A stretch of 64,000 nucleotides of DNA from Rotaria socialis (taxonomy: Eukaryota > Rotifera > Eurotatoria > Philodinida > Philodinidae). The notes under the pieces were generated by a model. The model did no database searches and was not told the origin of the DNA. It saw only the letters and a program-made list of their open reading frames with translations. A program made the translations under genes and the position numbers. Of this stretch, positions 26,116 to 37,500 are shown piece by piece; the first letter of the stretch is position 1, and each line of letters begins with the position of its first letter. The stretch covers positions 62,001 to 126,000 of the forward strand of contig CAJNYU010001305.1 of assembly GCA_905331475.1 (NCBI GenBank), written 5' to 3'.

Positions 26116-27850
26116 ACTAATTAAATAGAAAGATAAACCGATAATAACGTACATGAAGTGACAGTCGAATTCTTGGACACTTACATTTTATGCTATGTGT
26201 AAACAGTTCAAAATAATACCTGATTGCCGATATCTCATTTAAAGTTCTTTTTATTATCAAATTCTCATATTTAAAACGAGGTAGGCTTCTATTTCTATTC
26301 CTATCATTATATCTACTCATCAATCGATACAGAAGATAAATGGTTAATATAAAATACAGTTCAACAGATAAAAAGATTTAATATAATCACGTTGTCTTTC
26401 CATTTTATCACAGTGATAGATTCAAAGGTTTTAAATGAATAGAACTTTCTCAAATTTGTGGTAAAATTATTGTAATGATAGATTTGATGAAGACAAAAAT
26501 TAGGCATGTTTTTAAATTTGCAAGCTAAATCTCCAGTCAATAGTACATAATGAGAATCTCATTATGAGATCGATTCGTTCGCATTAATTGATATACATAT
26601 GCTCAACAAAGTAAAAGTACAATAATCAATTAAATTTTCACCTTAGAGAACTCTGTCGAGATGTTGAATTATAAAGTCATTAGGAATGATAATATACAGT
26701 CTATTGATTTAGTCTTTATAGTGCTGTTTTATTGAATAGAATCAACCTGAATTCACAAACTTACCATATGAGGACATATTTTGACGTTATTAGAAAATTC
26801 TGACTATATCGAGAAAATAGAAAAATGGACCATCATAGAAAACAGAAAAGTCACTGTATACATGTTAAATACGTATCCTTAATTGTATATGAAATTTGAT
26901 TCCAACAAAGAAATTAGACAACTAATGATTCATAGTTTTCGAATGGCTTTTCTTAGCGAGGGGAAGATTTGAAGGAGAAAGTCACCTAAAACTAGAGAAA
27001 CAATTTTGCATTATTTTATTTTACAGGAAAAAGAATATTTTTCAGTTAGAATTCGTAAGCCTTTCTTATTCAATCAAGGCATCACTTGTTGTGCTGCTCT
27101 ATTTCTTACTTTGTAAATACAATATTATTTAAACTACAGATTAATTCTTTTTGCTTCAGACGTGAACGCTTTAGTTTTGAAGCTGATTAGTGATTTCTTT
27201 ACATAATCAGATTTGGATGATCCAAAAAGAAAAATAGATCAATATAAAAAATAGTTTTGACCTAAGGATAAATAGTTTGCACCTAACGAGAAAATAGATG
27301 ATTTCCTTTGACATGTTTTATTCAGTTCACAAATAAATTAGAATCGTCTATATAGTCGCAAAGAAAATTTTCAGGGAGAGAGCTATAACGTAAAAGAATT
27401 GAGCGAGGAAAATCCCACCGTTATCCCCTCCCCTGGTCATCGTAAACTTTGCTTATTAGTCCTACTAATTTGTACTTCTCATAAGTATCTCTTTTGAAAT
27501 TACCTAAGTTTTTTCAAAAAAATTGTGATGTTGGTCGTTTTTCAGCGTTATCTTTAAATAGCAACACATTTTCTTCATACCAACATAGAGAAAACAAAAG
27601 TCGCTCTGCTAGAAAAACATCCAAAAAATAATAATCAGTTTCTGTTCATTTTAGTTCTATTGACATAAGTTTGATCGTTTTGAAGCACACAGAATCTTCA
27701 TCTTTGAAATAAAAATATTTTTCGTATCATTTGTTGACAGACACGAACTAGGCAAACGAACAAAATAATACAGTATTGGCATCAGTAAAGTTTATCACTC
27801 AGCAAAATTTTAAAATAATTACCATAAATGTGATGATTTCTGATAGTAAA
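26116..27850 (-). pseudogene. old degenerate tract, copy 2, with a CD225-like exon remnant
   Basis: This is the partner of the 21361-22930 tract. On the minus strand, 26117-26323 still reads as an open stretch including SRYNDRNRNRSLPRFKYENL, which resembles the loop exon of the intact CD225 gene (basic residues then YEN). Matches with the other tract continue to about 27830. No complete gene model can be made: the expected first transmembrane exon and the following one are not recognisable. It could instead be a shared non-coding repeat, so the CD225 assignment is tentative. Confidence 0.4.
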
Positions 27851-28159
27851 TGCAGTATTTCATTGGTAGTGACTACTGTTTATTTTAATACCAGAAAATC
27901 ATGAGTATAATGAATTTTCTTAGTCGTTTTGTACCATTCCTAAGGAAGCGAAAAAAAACGTCACGATTGAAGGGCGATATTAAGAACAAAACTAAGAGTA
28001 CGACAATGGATAGAGGGGAAAATATAGTTAAAAACATATAATAGGAGTAATGAGCATCATATATACGAAGTGTTCCATTGGGTTGTTACAATAAAGTCCT
28101 TCAAATATAAATCAATAATATTTTATTTATTCCAGGTCGTTCAAAAAGGAATGGATATG
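27851..28159. other. spacer
   Basis: No gene or repeat recognised. Confidence 0.5.
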
Positions 28160-28521
28160 CCATAGTCAAACAATTTTTTGCAAGCGCATGCAATTCTTGA
28201 CTTTCTTGGTCAAGAAAGTCAAGAACTATGGACACATCTTGAGGCAAAACATGAGATCTTTTGGTGAGCTCAAACTCTTAAGGTTCTTGCTCACGCGCTT
28301 AAATTTTATCTAAGCGTTTCTGTTATTACAAAAGATTTACAATCTTTTTTTTTTAATTTTACTTACAAAATAACTCAACTTTTAATGAAAATTTATAGTT
28401 ACATTTTTTTGTAACTCATCCAAACATTCAAGCGCTTGTCTTGAGCAAGAAAGTCATGCGCTATGGACACATCTTGAGCTCAAGTCTTGGCAAGCGCATG
28501 AATAAAAAGGTTTGACTAGGG
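28160..28521. mobile_element. 362-bp MITE with short terminal inverted repeats
   Basis: The left end CCATAGTCAAACAATTTTTT is matched by the reverse complement of the right end (CCCTAGTCAAACCTTTTTAT), about 16 of 20. An internal block with CTATGGACACATCTTGAG occurs twice in the same orientation (about 28227 and 28461), each preceded by CAAGAAAGTCA. GCAAGCGCATG occurs at both ends. No target duplication is certain. No coding capacity. Confidence 0.7.
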
Positions 28522-28534
28522 TGCAAAAATATCC

Positions 28535-28690
28535 TTCACAGGCAAATTTTTTTCTGGTTACGCCTGTGCCGATATTGATTGCACGCTTCGATGATCCTCN
28601 GGCTAAACTTATTTTTTCACAGGGTTTTATTTTTTCTAGGGGGGCTCAGCCCCCCCTGGCTCCCCTCTGGTTACGCCCCGAATCACGATC
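28535..28690. mobile_element. GC-rich transposon-end remnant with an unresolved base
   Basis: CTGGTTACGCC occurs twice in the same orientation (about 28554 and 28667). Between them lies a perfect hairpin (GGGGGGCT C AGCCCCCC, about 28638-28654), and the assembly has a single N at 28600. A CACAGGC/GCCTGTG pair flanks the left part. The composition is far richer in GC than the surroundings. It looks like one or two transposon termini pushed together; the family cannot be assigned. Confidence 0.55.
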
Positions 28691-28856
28691 ATCCACGTAC
28701 CCCTATGCGCTTTAAAAAGTTAAAGAAAGTATGTATGTTTCACGAGAATTGTTTAATGAGTGAGATACATTGCTGATAGTTAGGATTTAGCGTAATTTAT
28801 AAATTGCTTCATTTCAAAAAGAAATATGTTATACTATAGGACTAGTTTGGTTTCCT

Positions 28857-29602
28857 ATGGCATCCTCTGATGAAATCTCATCCTCTCCAATCAGGCGCAA
28901 CATTTTGGGTCCAACAACTCGACAAGTAAGCGAACAAAACATATTACATCTGTCATTGGAGCACAATACAAGCATGGATTTGTTTTTAATATTGTAGAAT
29001 ATAGATCCTCATCCACCTTCACAAGTGGTAGATTTACAAATTGATTTAGTTATGGCCAATGCAGAATGGCGAGAAAAATGCGATGGTTTGAAAAATAAGC
29101 TGCAGGAAAAACAAGAAGAAACCAAAAAGAAACTGCAAGAAAATGAAGAAGAAATCAAAAAGCAGGAAGAAGAAGAGTTAAAAATGCAGCAAGAAGAATT
29201 TAAAAAAAAGGGTGTAGCGTTCCCAAGTCGAACAATACGGCCGTTTACGGTTACTTTACGACTATTTTACGGTCGAAAGTTTGCCGTAATATCTAGCACA
29301 GTAATACGGACTGTATGGTCATGAGAGTACGGAGCACAAACAGCCATAAACCATGAAAATTCAGTCCCGTTTACGGTGCCGTATTACGGGCAAATACAAC
29401 CTATTTACTGCCGTAAATATACTGTTTTGACATTGTTTACCGTCGATAAACAGACTGTAAACGAGTCCGTTTTGATCAACCTGGGTTGGAACAAGAGCGA
29501 CAGCTACCTTTGCAAATGCAAGAAATATTACAAGAAGCAAATGAACACGTGAAAATATTAAATGATGATCACACACATGAAGTTAATTTTATTATTAAAT
29601 AA
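28857..29602 (+). pseudogene. coiled-coil protein gene split by a DNA element
   Basis: Exon 1 (28857-28925, starting MASSDEISSSPIRRN) joins in phase through a GTAAGC...TTGTAG intron to exon 2 at 28998. This gives a short N-terminus and a highly charged coiled coil (repeats of LQEKQEETKKKLQENEEEIK type). A 264-bp element (29222-29485) interrupts the frame. On its far side the same frame resumes as EQERQLPLQMQEILQEANEH and ends at a TAA (29600-29602). The interrupted frame itself stops at 29322-29324. Removing the element plus one copy of a TT duplication restores one continuous frame, so the insertion is fairly recent relative to decay of the gene. The original role is unknown; it may itself have been transposon-associated. 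Confidence 0.6.
29222..29485. mobile_element. 264-bp MITE inserted in the coiled-coil gene
   Basis: The left end CCCAAGTCGAACAATACGG and the reverse complement of the right end (CCCAGGTTGATCAAAACGG) match at 15 of 19 bases. TT lies at both junctions, consistent with a 2-bp target duplication. The interior is GC-richer than its host, with many ACGG/CCGT and TTTACGG words in both orientations. No coding capacity. Confidence 0.7.
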
Positions 29603-30660
29603 AGCATCCAAGATATGCTTAACTCAACTTGCTTCAATGATAATGACTATAAGAAACGATGCATCGAAGATTTTGAATGTGAAGAGCAAGTCAAAAAGCC
29701 GAGACATGCTTAACTGTTTCTTCAGCTAAAGATAGACTTCAACAACAATATGTGAGAATGAATGTTGCTTATTTTGTTTATTGTAATGAAGATTTCTCTG
29801 TATTGTTATATAGTTGTTTATGTACCTGTATAAAGCGTGTCATTGGAGTTTTCTTCAATAAATTGTGTACTGGTGAATTCAGTCTTTCTCTATGTATCTC
29901 AGTCTAGATTAATTTCATGTAGTGTTTTTGAAAACCAGTAGGTTATAACAATTAATAAATAATAATAATATTATCCTTTCCATTAAAAAAAAAGAAACTC
30001 GCATTTAGATTTTATGTGACTTTGGATATAAACATCAGGATATTTCAATAATTTTCGTTTGATTAACTTTCTATTAGCTTCATAACAGCAAAAATAGAAA
30101 AAATATAATATTTAATGTATTTAGTTTAATTGATTCTTTCAGTACTTCAAGTACAATATATATAACTTTTTAGAATCGTATATTTTATTTAAAAAGATGT
30201 TTTTCTTCTTTTGACTTCAAATAAAATAACTTCGATTTTGATAATATAATTTGTTTAAGATACAGTTATGAAGGTCATATTTGCGTCTAGATGTCTATGC
30301 TTATTGAATGATTAAAGTACTAAATATAATGAGTCAATAGAGTGATAGTATTCTTCGAGTTTATTAATTTGATATATTATGCACTGTGCGATTCAAATAT
30401 AAACACTATGATTCACAGATATTTTATTTGATAGAAAACTATCTATTCGTTGTAGAATGAATGAGGATATGAAATAAAATGAAAAATCTGAGATTTTTGA
30501 ATAAAATACAAAAAATAACAATTTAATACTTATATTTATGTTGATGCATTTGTTATCTTTGACCTTAACTGGGATTCATTTTGCTTATTTGTCTTGTATG
30601 AAATTATATTTCTGATTAAAATTTATCAATAGACAAGATCAGGTCGAGTAGTACTGATCG
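29603..30660. other. spacer with 3' remains of the coiled-coil gene
   Basis: About 29603-29720 still reads weakly as charged, helix-prone sequence but with stops, so the original gene may have extended further. A CAATAAA lies near 29868. The rest is AT-rich with nothing recognised. Confidence 0.45.
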
Positions 30661-30933
30661 GTTCTCACAGGAAAACCCGGAACACAGAAGCAGTATTCCG
30701 GCCGGAAAATGTTCATATTTTTTCCCGTGGATTCCAACCAATTTATTTTTGTTCTGTCGGCCAGGAACCAGTCGGAAATCATCGGGAAAGAATCTGAAAA
30801 ATTTTCGGCCGGAATAATGCTTCTATGTTCTGGTGATTTCCAGTGTTTTTCTGCAGGATACGGCGATTTCCCCGAATCTATCCTGCCGGTTCCTGCAGTG
30901 TCTGCTGGTTGGAATGATCGACCTCGGGAAGAT
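30661..30933. repeat. GC-rich foldback remnant
   Basis: The arm at 30677-30714 (CCGGAACACAGAAGCAGTAT onward) returns inverted at 30796-30833, with about 32 of 38 bases matching and TTCCGGCCGGAA-type palindromes inside the arms. A weaker match extends outward on both sides. The patch is markedly GC-richer than its surroundings, and the two overlapping frames through it are not credible proteins. Probably the core of a MITE whose ends have decayed. Confidence 0.55.
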
Positions 30934-31570
30934 CTTTCTATCATCAATAGTAACATATTCATCTATACTTTTGTTTTTATATAATTGCATATTTAGTTAG
31001 TTTCGATTCTAGTTAGGGAAGATACCGTACTGAAAAGCGTATAAAATATCTGCCACTCTTCCCTCTTGTCTATGTGAGAGTTATAACAGAGTACAATATA
31101 GATATAAAAAATATGTCCTAACAATATTATCTTCTTAAACGATGATCATCTCTACATGAAAAATTCGTGAGATCTTACGAATGGTTCATATACGTAATTC
31201 CAGTATCATCAAGCATATATTTTTTATAACAAAAAAGCAATCTATTCATTCAATAAATTTTTCAAAAAATAGAGTTCTTCACTAGAGACTTAATATAATT
31301 TGACAAGAGATTTCTAAATAAATAGGAATAGCTTTTAAAATAACTCATAGTCGTTTATTTTAGTTTTATCTTTTATAGAAGTTTATTTGTTTGTTTTCTT
31401 TTTTCCATAGCCGAGAAAAAAATAAAGATTGACAAATATATTTTGTGAACGCGCACAATGAAAAAAAAACGAGTAAGGTCGTCGGTGTGAACATATGTCT
31501 AAGACAACACAAGAATAGACAAACATACAAACAGATGATATAAAACAAAGAAAAATAATCTATTTTAACA
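30934..31570. other. spacer and TNPO3 3' flank
   Basis: No gene seen. It includes the 3' flank of the minus-strand transportin gene. The 94-codon frame ending at 31366 overlaps the last transportin exon in another phase and is not real. Confidence 0.5.
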
Positions 31571-34500
31571 TCATCGATATAATTTTGCAAATGTTTCAAA
31601 TTCATAATCAATTGCTGATGGTTGAGTATCACTTCTAAAATTAATAACAAATGAATAAAAGTGAACTTTATTTGATTTTACTTTTAAACGACTTACTCGC
31701 ACAACACAGTATAAAACTGTTCATGCTGTTTTGAAGTAACAATTTCTACTAAGCCATTTTTACTTGTCCGTGGTATTTCTGCTAATGACGTTTGTAACCA
31801 TTGAGGAAACTTTTCGGACATATACGTTTTAAGATCACAAACGAATTCTGATATGGATAAACGAATTGACGATGGAACACGATGAATAGCAATAGCACGA
31901 ATTAATGCTGTTAAAAGACTAGGGAAATATGTTTCACATAATGATGTAGACAATGAAAGAACTTCAGGTAATTCATATTTATTCTAAATAATAATTAGAA
32001 TTAAATTAATTTTCTTTTTTTGTTGAATTTTTGTTAAAATATACTTTGATTTCTTTGTTTTTATTTGATGTAAGTTTAACCAATGTTTGTAAGAATGCCA
32101 TCATACTTGAGCTTGCATCTCGATGTTCTAAGTGACAGTTGGGAATTATCTGTTCAATTATTGGTCGAATTACACTAGATTTAAGATAATCAAGTGGGCA
32201 TCGTTGAAGCAACCTTTATTGAAGTAGAAAGAAAAACGATATATGATTCAGTCTGTATTATTTATTCTCAAATTCAATGAGAGAAAAACAAAAATATAAA
32301 GTGTATCAGAAATGTTTTAAAAACTATGAACATTGTTATTATTGAATCAAAACTTGTATTTGTTTGTTAGTTAGAAATAACTAATTTATCTTGAACAGCT
32401 TGGCTTTTTCGGACTTCTTCGGGAGAAAAATGAATTTTATATTCTATTAGACTCCGGTGTATACAACACAGAAATTCAAGATATCTGCATAGTATATAAA
32501 ATACTGTCTATTTACTAATAATTTGATAAACTAAATTTTTATCGTCATTTTCTCCATTTTGAACGAAAAAGTTCATATTCTGTATGTAAGATACTATTGG
32601 ATAGTTTCTTTACAAATATGAGTTGATTGCAGGGTTGCCAGTTGCTCAGGTCCCAAATGGGGTGCACTGATTTCGGAATGGGGTACACGTGAGGTACAAC
32701 TCAGTTGTAAATGGGGTACATTCGTGAGGTACGCAGTTTACATCTTTCACACTGGTCATCGGCTGCGGAAATCAATTTCGAAAACTATTTTCAATCAGGA
32801 AAGGGCATTCTCAGTTTTCCGTTTTACTGTAAAGTCTAGCTTTCAAATTGAAAGCTTTATTTTCTAATAAATATGTTCACAATAAGATTTCGTTTTGACA
32901 TACATATATTCAATTCAATCATAACAGTGGCGGCGGAGTTACTGAGACCCATGAGGCTAGAGCCTCGCCTAGATTTCGCAAGATGAGGCTCAGCTTCATC
33001 TTGCTTTGTACTGATTATTGCTATTTTTTATTCTTGCATCAAAGTCCGTGCAAAGAAAAGTATATTTTGGTATTTTCCAATCTTTGTTTTTAATTGTACT
33101 GACCATTTTTGTGTACTCAAAAATTGAGTACACTCTAGATTCTGTCAGTGTGTCCGTCCGTTAACATGATAACTTTTGAAAGCCCCATCCACTTGTCATG
33201 AAATTTTGTACATAGAATGATCTCATCAATATCTCAGTCGAGTTCGAAGATGAAAGTAATCCGTTAAGAATTTGTTGAGTTACGCAAAAAATATCCTTAT
33301 TTTCAATGTGAATAGTGAATAGGTTGCTCACAAGATTTCCTCTGTATCACAGTGTCAAAAAACTCACATATCTTGATAATGTGTGGGTGCGATATTTACT
33401 TGTTTTTCATATGAGCAATACCAATTTTTTCAGAGTAAATAGAACTCGTCACTTAGCAACTGTCTTTATGAGTTGTATCTTCAGTAGTGTATTCGATTCT
33501 CGTTCTAGTTTTGTTGTGCATGATATAAAATGTTTAGGACAAAATAGGAACGGAAAAAAATGAATGCACTTTTTCGCTTTTTGAAGTGGACATAACAATC
33601 GGATGCAAATCCGATGTTTCCGCATTTATTATTTTTACTGAAGTTCAATGAAAAGAAGACTTATTTGCTACTGGATGCTTTCATAAAATTCCACAGTAGA
33701 AAAAAAGTCCTATGAGCCTCACCTAGCCTAATGACGCTCCGCCGCCTCTGAATCATAATAAAGCACAATGCTTACTCAAAGCGAACCTTCTCGATTTATA
33801 TTTACACTAACTGTTGCACGCTTTTTTTTTCGAAACTGTATTTTTGTTGACTTTTGGCACACTTTATCAGTTGCGGTTCTGTTTGGCCAAAAGAAAAAAA
33901 TCTTCATATGTCATAGTACTATTAAATCTGATTTTTAATTCAGCAGCTATCGTTTCATTCACCGTCAAATTGCGACTGCCCGTCCATGCGCTTTTTCTTT
34001 GACTAAGAACGCCTTCAACAAATGCATTCGAGCAAGGAATTGAGTACACATAAGAAATAATTTTGTACATTTCAATACACATTGGTTTCGACTTTACAAG
34101 AAGAAAAGCCTAAAATTGATTAGACCGAAATTCCACTTCTCTTTCATGATTTTCGGTCGTCAGTTTGTGAATGAGATTATCTTCATCATGGGACTCGTTG
34201 CATATGCCATTGTTGAATTCTTCATAAACATGACCATTAGCAGCCAACCAATATAATTGACGCTTCACATCTTTATCAATAGTAAATGTTGGATAAAGAG
34301 ACAGAAATTTTCTTAGTTTCAACCAAAATATGGATGATAGTAGTCGTAACATTGAAAAATGCAGATGGGGTACAAAATGCGTACCTCAGAGATACAAATT
34401 TTTTTGAGGTACAAAAGGCTCAAATGGGGTACTGTACCCCCAAATGGGGTACGGCTGGCAACCCTGGTTGATTGGTCATCATCTGTACATATTTTTCTAG

Positions 34501-37500
34501 AATAGAAACATTGATTCGACTACTATTTTTAGAATATGTTCATTTTCTAATCACTAATATATGAATGTAATTGGATTTTGTTGAAAAGGAGATTTACTTG
34601 TAAGATGTTCCAACATGTAAATTACAACTACGAAGAATACTCAGTTATATCACGTGATTGAGAAAATTTTCAATATCAATTTCAATCTAGAAAACTATTT
34701 CAAATGAATTTCTACCTTGATGATAAACGATAAAAATCGTCAACAAGATCTGGATTTTCTTTAAAACCATCTGGTTTATTAAGCATCGAAAATGTTTTGT
34801 TTGTTAAGTGTTCACTCATGACAATAATGGATGGTTTTAAATCTTGATCATTGCCATATTCATCAATAATAATCGATATTAAGTAAAGAAAACACGAATG
34901 TGGAACATCATCATAACTGGTAACGATCTAAAGGGAAAAAAAAGAAATTTTAATTCAATAATTATTTTCAAAAACGAAAATTAGTTTGAAACGAACAAGT
35001 TCAACAATTGGTTGAAAAAATAATTTCGCATGAAACCGCATTGATCGTATTATAAAACGGATTGTACGTGACCAACATTCACTGAGTTTTGCTGATGAAC
35101 GATATTGTACGATAATTACATTGAGTAAAGGCATCAACTGAAAGTATAATATACTTCATTCCTGTTTTAAGTTTTTATTTATTTATCTTTACCTGTTGAA
35201 CAATAGTTGTGCATGGATGTGTTTCTTCTTGTGTAATTTTGAAATCAAGACTTCTATAATATTAAGAAAAAAGTCATACATGAATACAAATATTTATGTA
35301 AATTAAATAGTAGAAATGAACATATCATTTATCTTCTTTCTTTGTTTATTATTACCTAAATATTGCTGTCAAACAATCAAGTCGTTTTGTTATTGAACTA
35401 TAATTTGTATCAGCTTGAATAGAAAGAATCTATCATAGAAAATGGATAGTCAGCGTTAATTTAATTAATTAAAAGTAAAAATATTAAGAAAAAACCTGAT
35501 TCAATGATTGAATTTGTTGATCGAAAAGTAATTTTAAATAACGATGAATATCATCCATCGATGTCAAACGTGATATTAGCTTCGATGAAGCTAAAAATAA
35601 ATAATCAATCAAAATTATTTAAAAATAGAATAGATTGATTTCGATAAATATTTGATAGTTCGAAGAAAATTTTTCAAATATAATTATTTACAAAAGAAAA
35701 TGTATGAACGAATTTCTATTGAAAGTATTTAATATGCACAAGAAAATAACCTTTAAGAAGACATTGAGCTGCTTCACTTCCATTGTCATTTTGATCTAAC
35801 CAAAGTGTCGCTCGTACAATTTGATCGAGATCATTAATCAGTTGTTTTCGACATTGCTGAGAAATAACTAATATTGCATCGGCTGACACTTGACGTAATT
35901 CTATATCACCGAGTAATGAAAGAAGATATTGAAAAACAGATTCTGCATGAAATAAAAAAGTTTATTCTATTAAAATTAAAATTAAGATTCTTTTGAAAAG
36001 AAAATTTACTTAAAATTTGTTGATCATTTTTAGAAATCCATTTTTCAAGTTGGGAAATTAGTCGAACGCCTGTATATTTAAGTGCTGAATGAACAACACC
36101 TGATTGTATCGGTGTTGAAATAATTGCTTGAATTACATTTGGAACTATTTTATCTTCACTAGGTGATAAATACGAAGCAACACAACTCATTATATACAAT
36201 GGAGCTTCACTTTCTTCCCATGATAAAGATGATGATGCTTGTAATTTATCAAACATCTAATTTTTAGATGTATATAAAAGATTTCTTTTTAAATTAAAAA
36301 AAAAGAAAATGAAAACTTACACGTTGAAAACAATTCAAAGCACCTGTGATATAAATAGTATCTTCAATAAGACATTGAACACGATAACGAAATTCAGCTA
36401 AATCACTATTGGATGATGCAGTATTTTTTGAATTTTTTTCATCGGTTTGTGGTGGAATACCCAACTAAATAAAATATATTCATTTTTACTGTAGGATTAT
36501 TAATTTTTCCTTTTGTATATTACATGATCAGGATCAAGTTTACATTGTGTACATAATATATCTACTAATTTCTCCATATATGGTCTTACTTTATCAATAA
36601 GAGAGTCATTATTAGTTGTAATCAATTCAGAAAGACTATACCACGTATAAAATGTTGATTGAACAACCTATTCAAAACAAAATAAATTTTCATAGAAAAG
36701 GGAAATAATAAACTTTTTTTATTCAATCACTTCATAGTCACTATGTTCTAATGGATAAAGTAATAGATGAAGACATGAAAGATCACTTAAATCCGATTGA
36801 CGACCATCAACAAGACAGTCAAGAATCGATTCAATTAAATTTGTATAGATTCTTGTGTAATTTTGTGCTCTTTAATCAATTATATTTAATAAACAAGTAA
36901 ACAATATGATTTCGTTATCTTACTTATCAAGATTTTCATCTTTTACTGCTTGAAAATAAGGTTGACATAGATATTGAATGATTTGTTGTTTTAAATAAAC
37001 TGCCAATGACCAAAATTTTTGATAGTCCTAGAAAAAGAAAATGTTCAATTTTTTTCTTTTCAATTAGCTTTTATTATCAAGTAATTAAATACGTATAGTC
37101 AATGAAACAAACTTATATTTACAGTCTGATTGTAGACATAGTTAAATAGAAATATTCAATAGAATAACGTTTTATCGAAAAATAATTTTATCCAATGTTC
37201 AATGATTTTTTTAAAGTTTCTTAGAAAAAAGGAATTTGAAAAGATTTCAGATGATATCAAAATGCATTATTGTTTCGTTACCCACGCTCAATATTTCTGT
37301 TGATGTTTAGTTCATGATTTGATCCTTGAGAAGTGCGAAAGTTAAATAGTAACGAAGAAAACTGATGTTATTAACCACAAATAGTTTTCTCTACTACATA
37401 TGTAAGGTGTCGATCATGTTTTCATAGAATTAACAATTTGAGAAATATTCGAGCTCAATTTTTTGTAAGTCTATTACTGTATAGAAATCGAGAAAATTGT

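Larger units (their letters stand above)
32630..34466 (-). mobile_element. hAT transposon relic with a transposase C-terminal remnant
   Basis: Terminal repeats CAGGGTTGCCAG and CTGGCAACCCTG are flanked by a perfect 8-bp target duplication GTTGATTG (32622-32629 and 34467-34474). AATGGGGTAC recurs near both ends in several copies, as expected for hAT subterminal binding sites. On the minus strand, 34352-33867 retains transposase remnants, including SNAFVEGVLSQRKSAWTGSR followed by NLTVNETIAAELKIRFN. This is the typical hAT C-terminal dimerisation region (ERxFS...R..L...T.EA...I..N). The N-terminal catalytic part is missing, and the two remaining stretches are in different frames with stops between, so it is dead. 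Length is 1837 bp including an 826-bp younger insertion. It sits in a transportin-3 intron. Confidence 0.9.
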
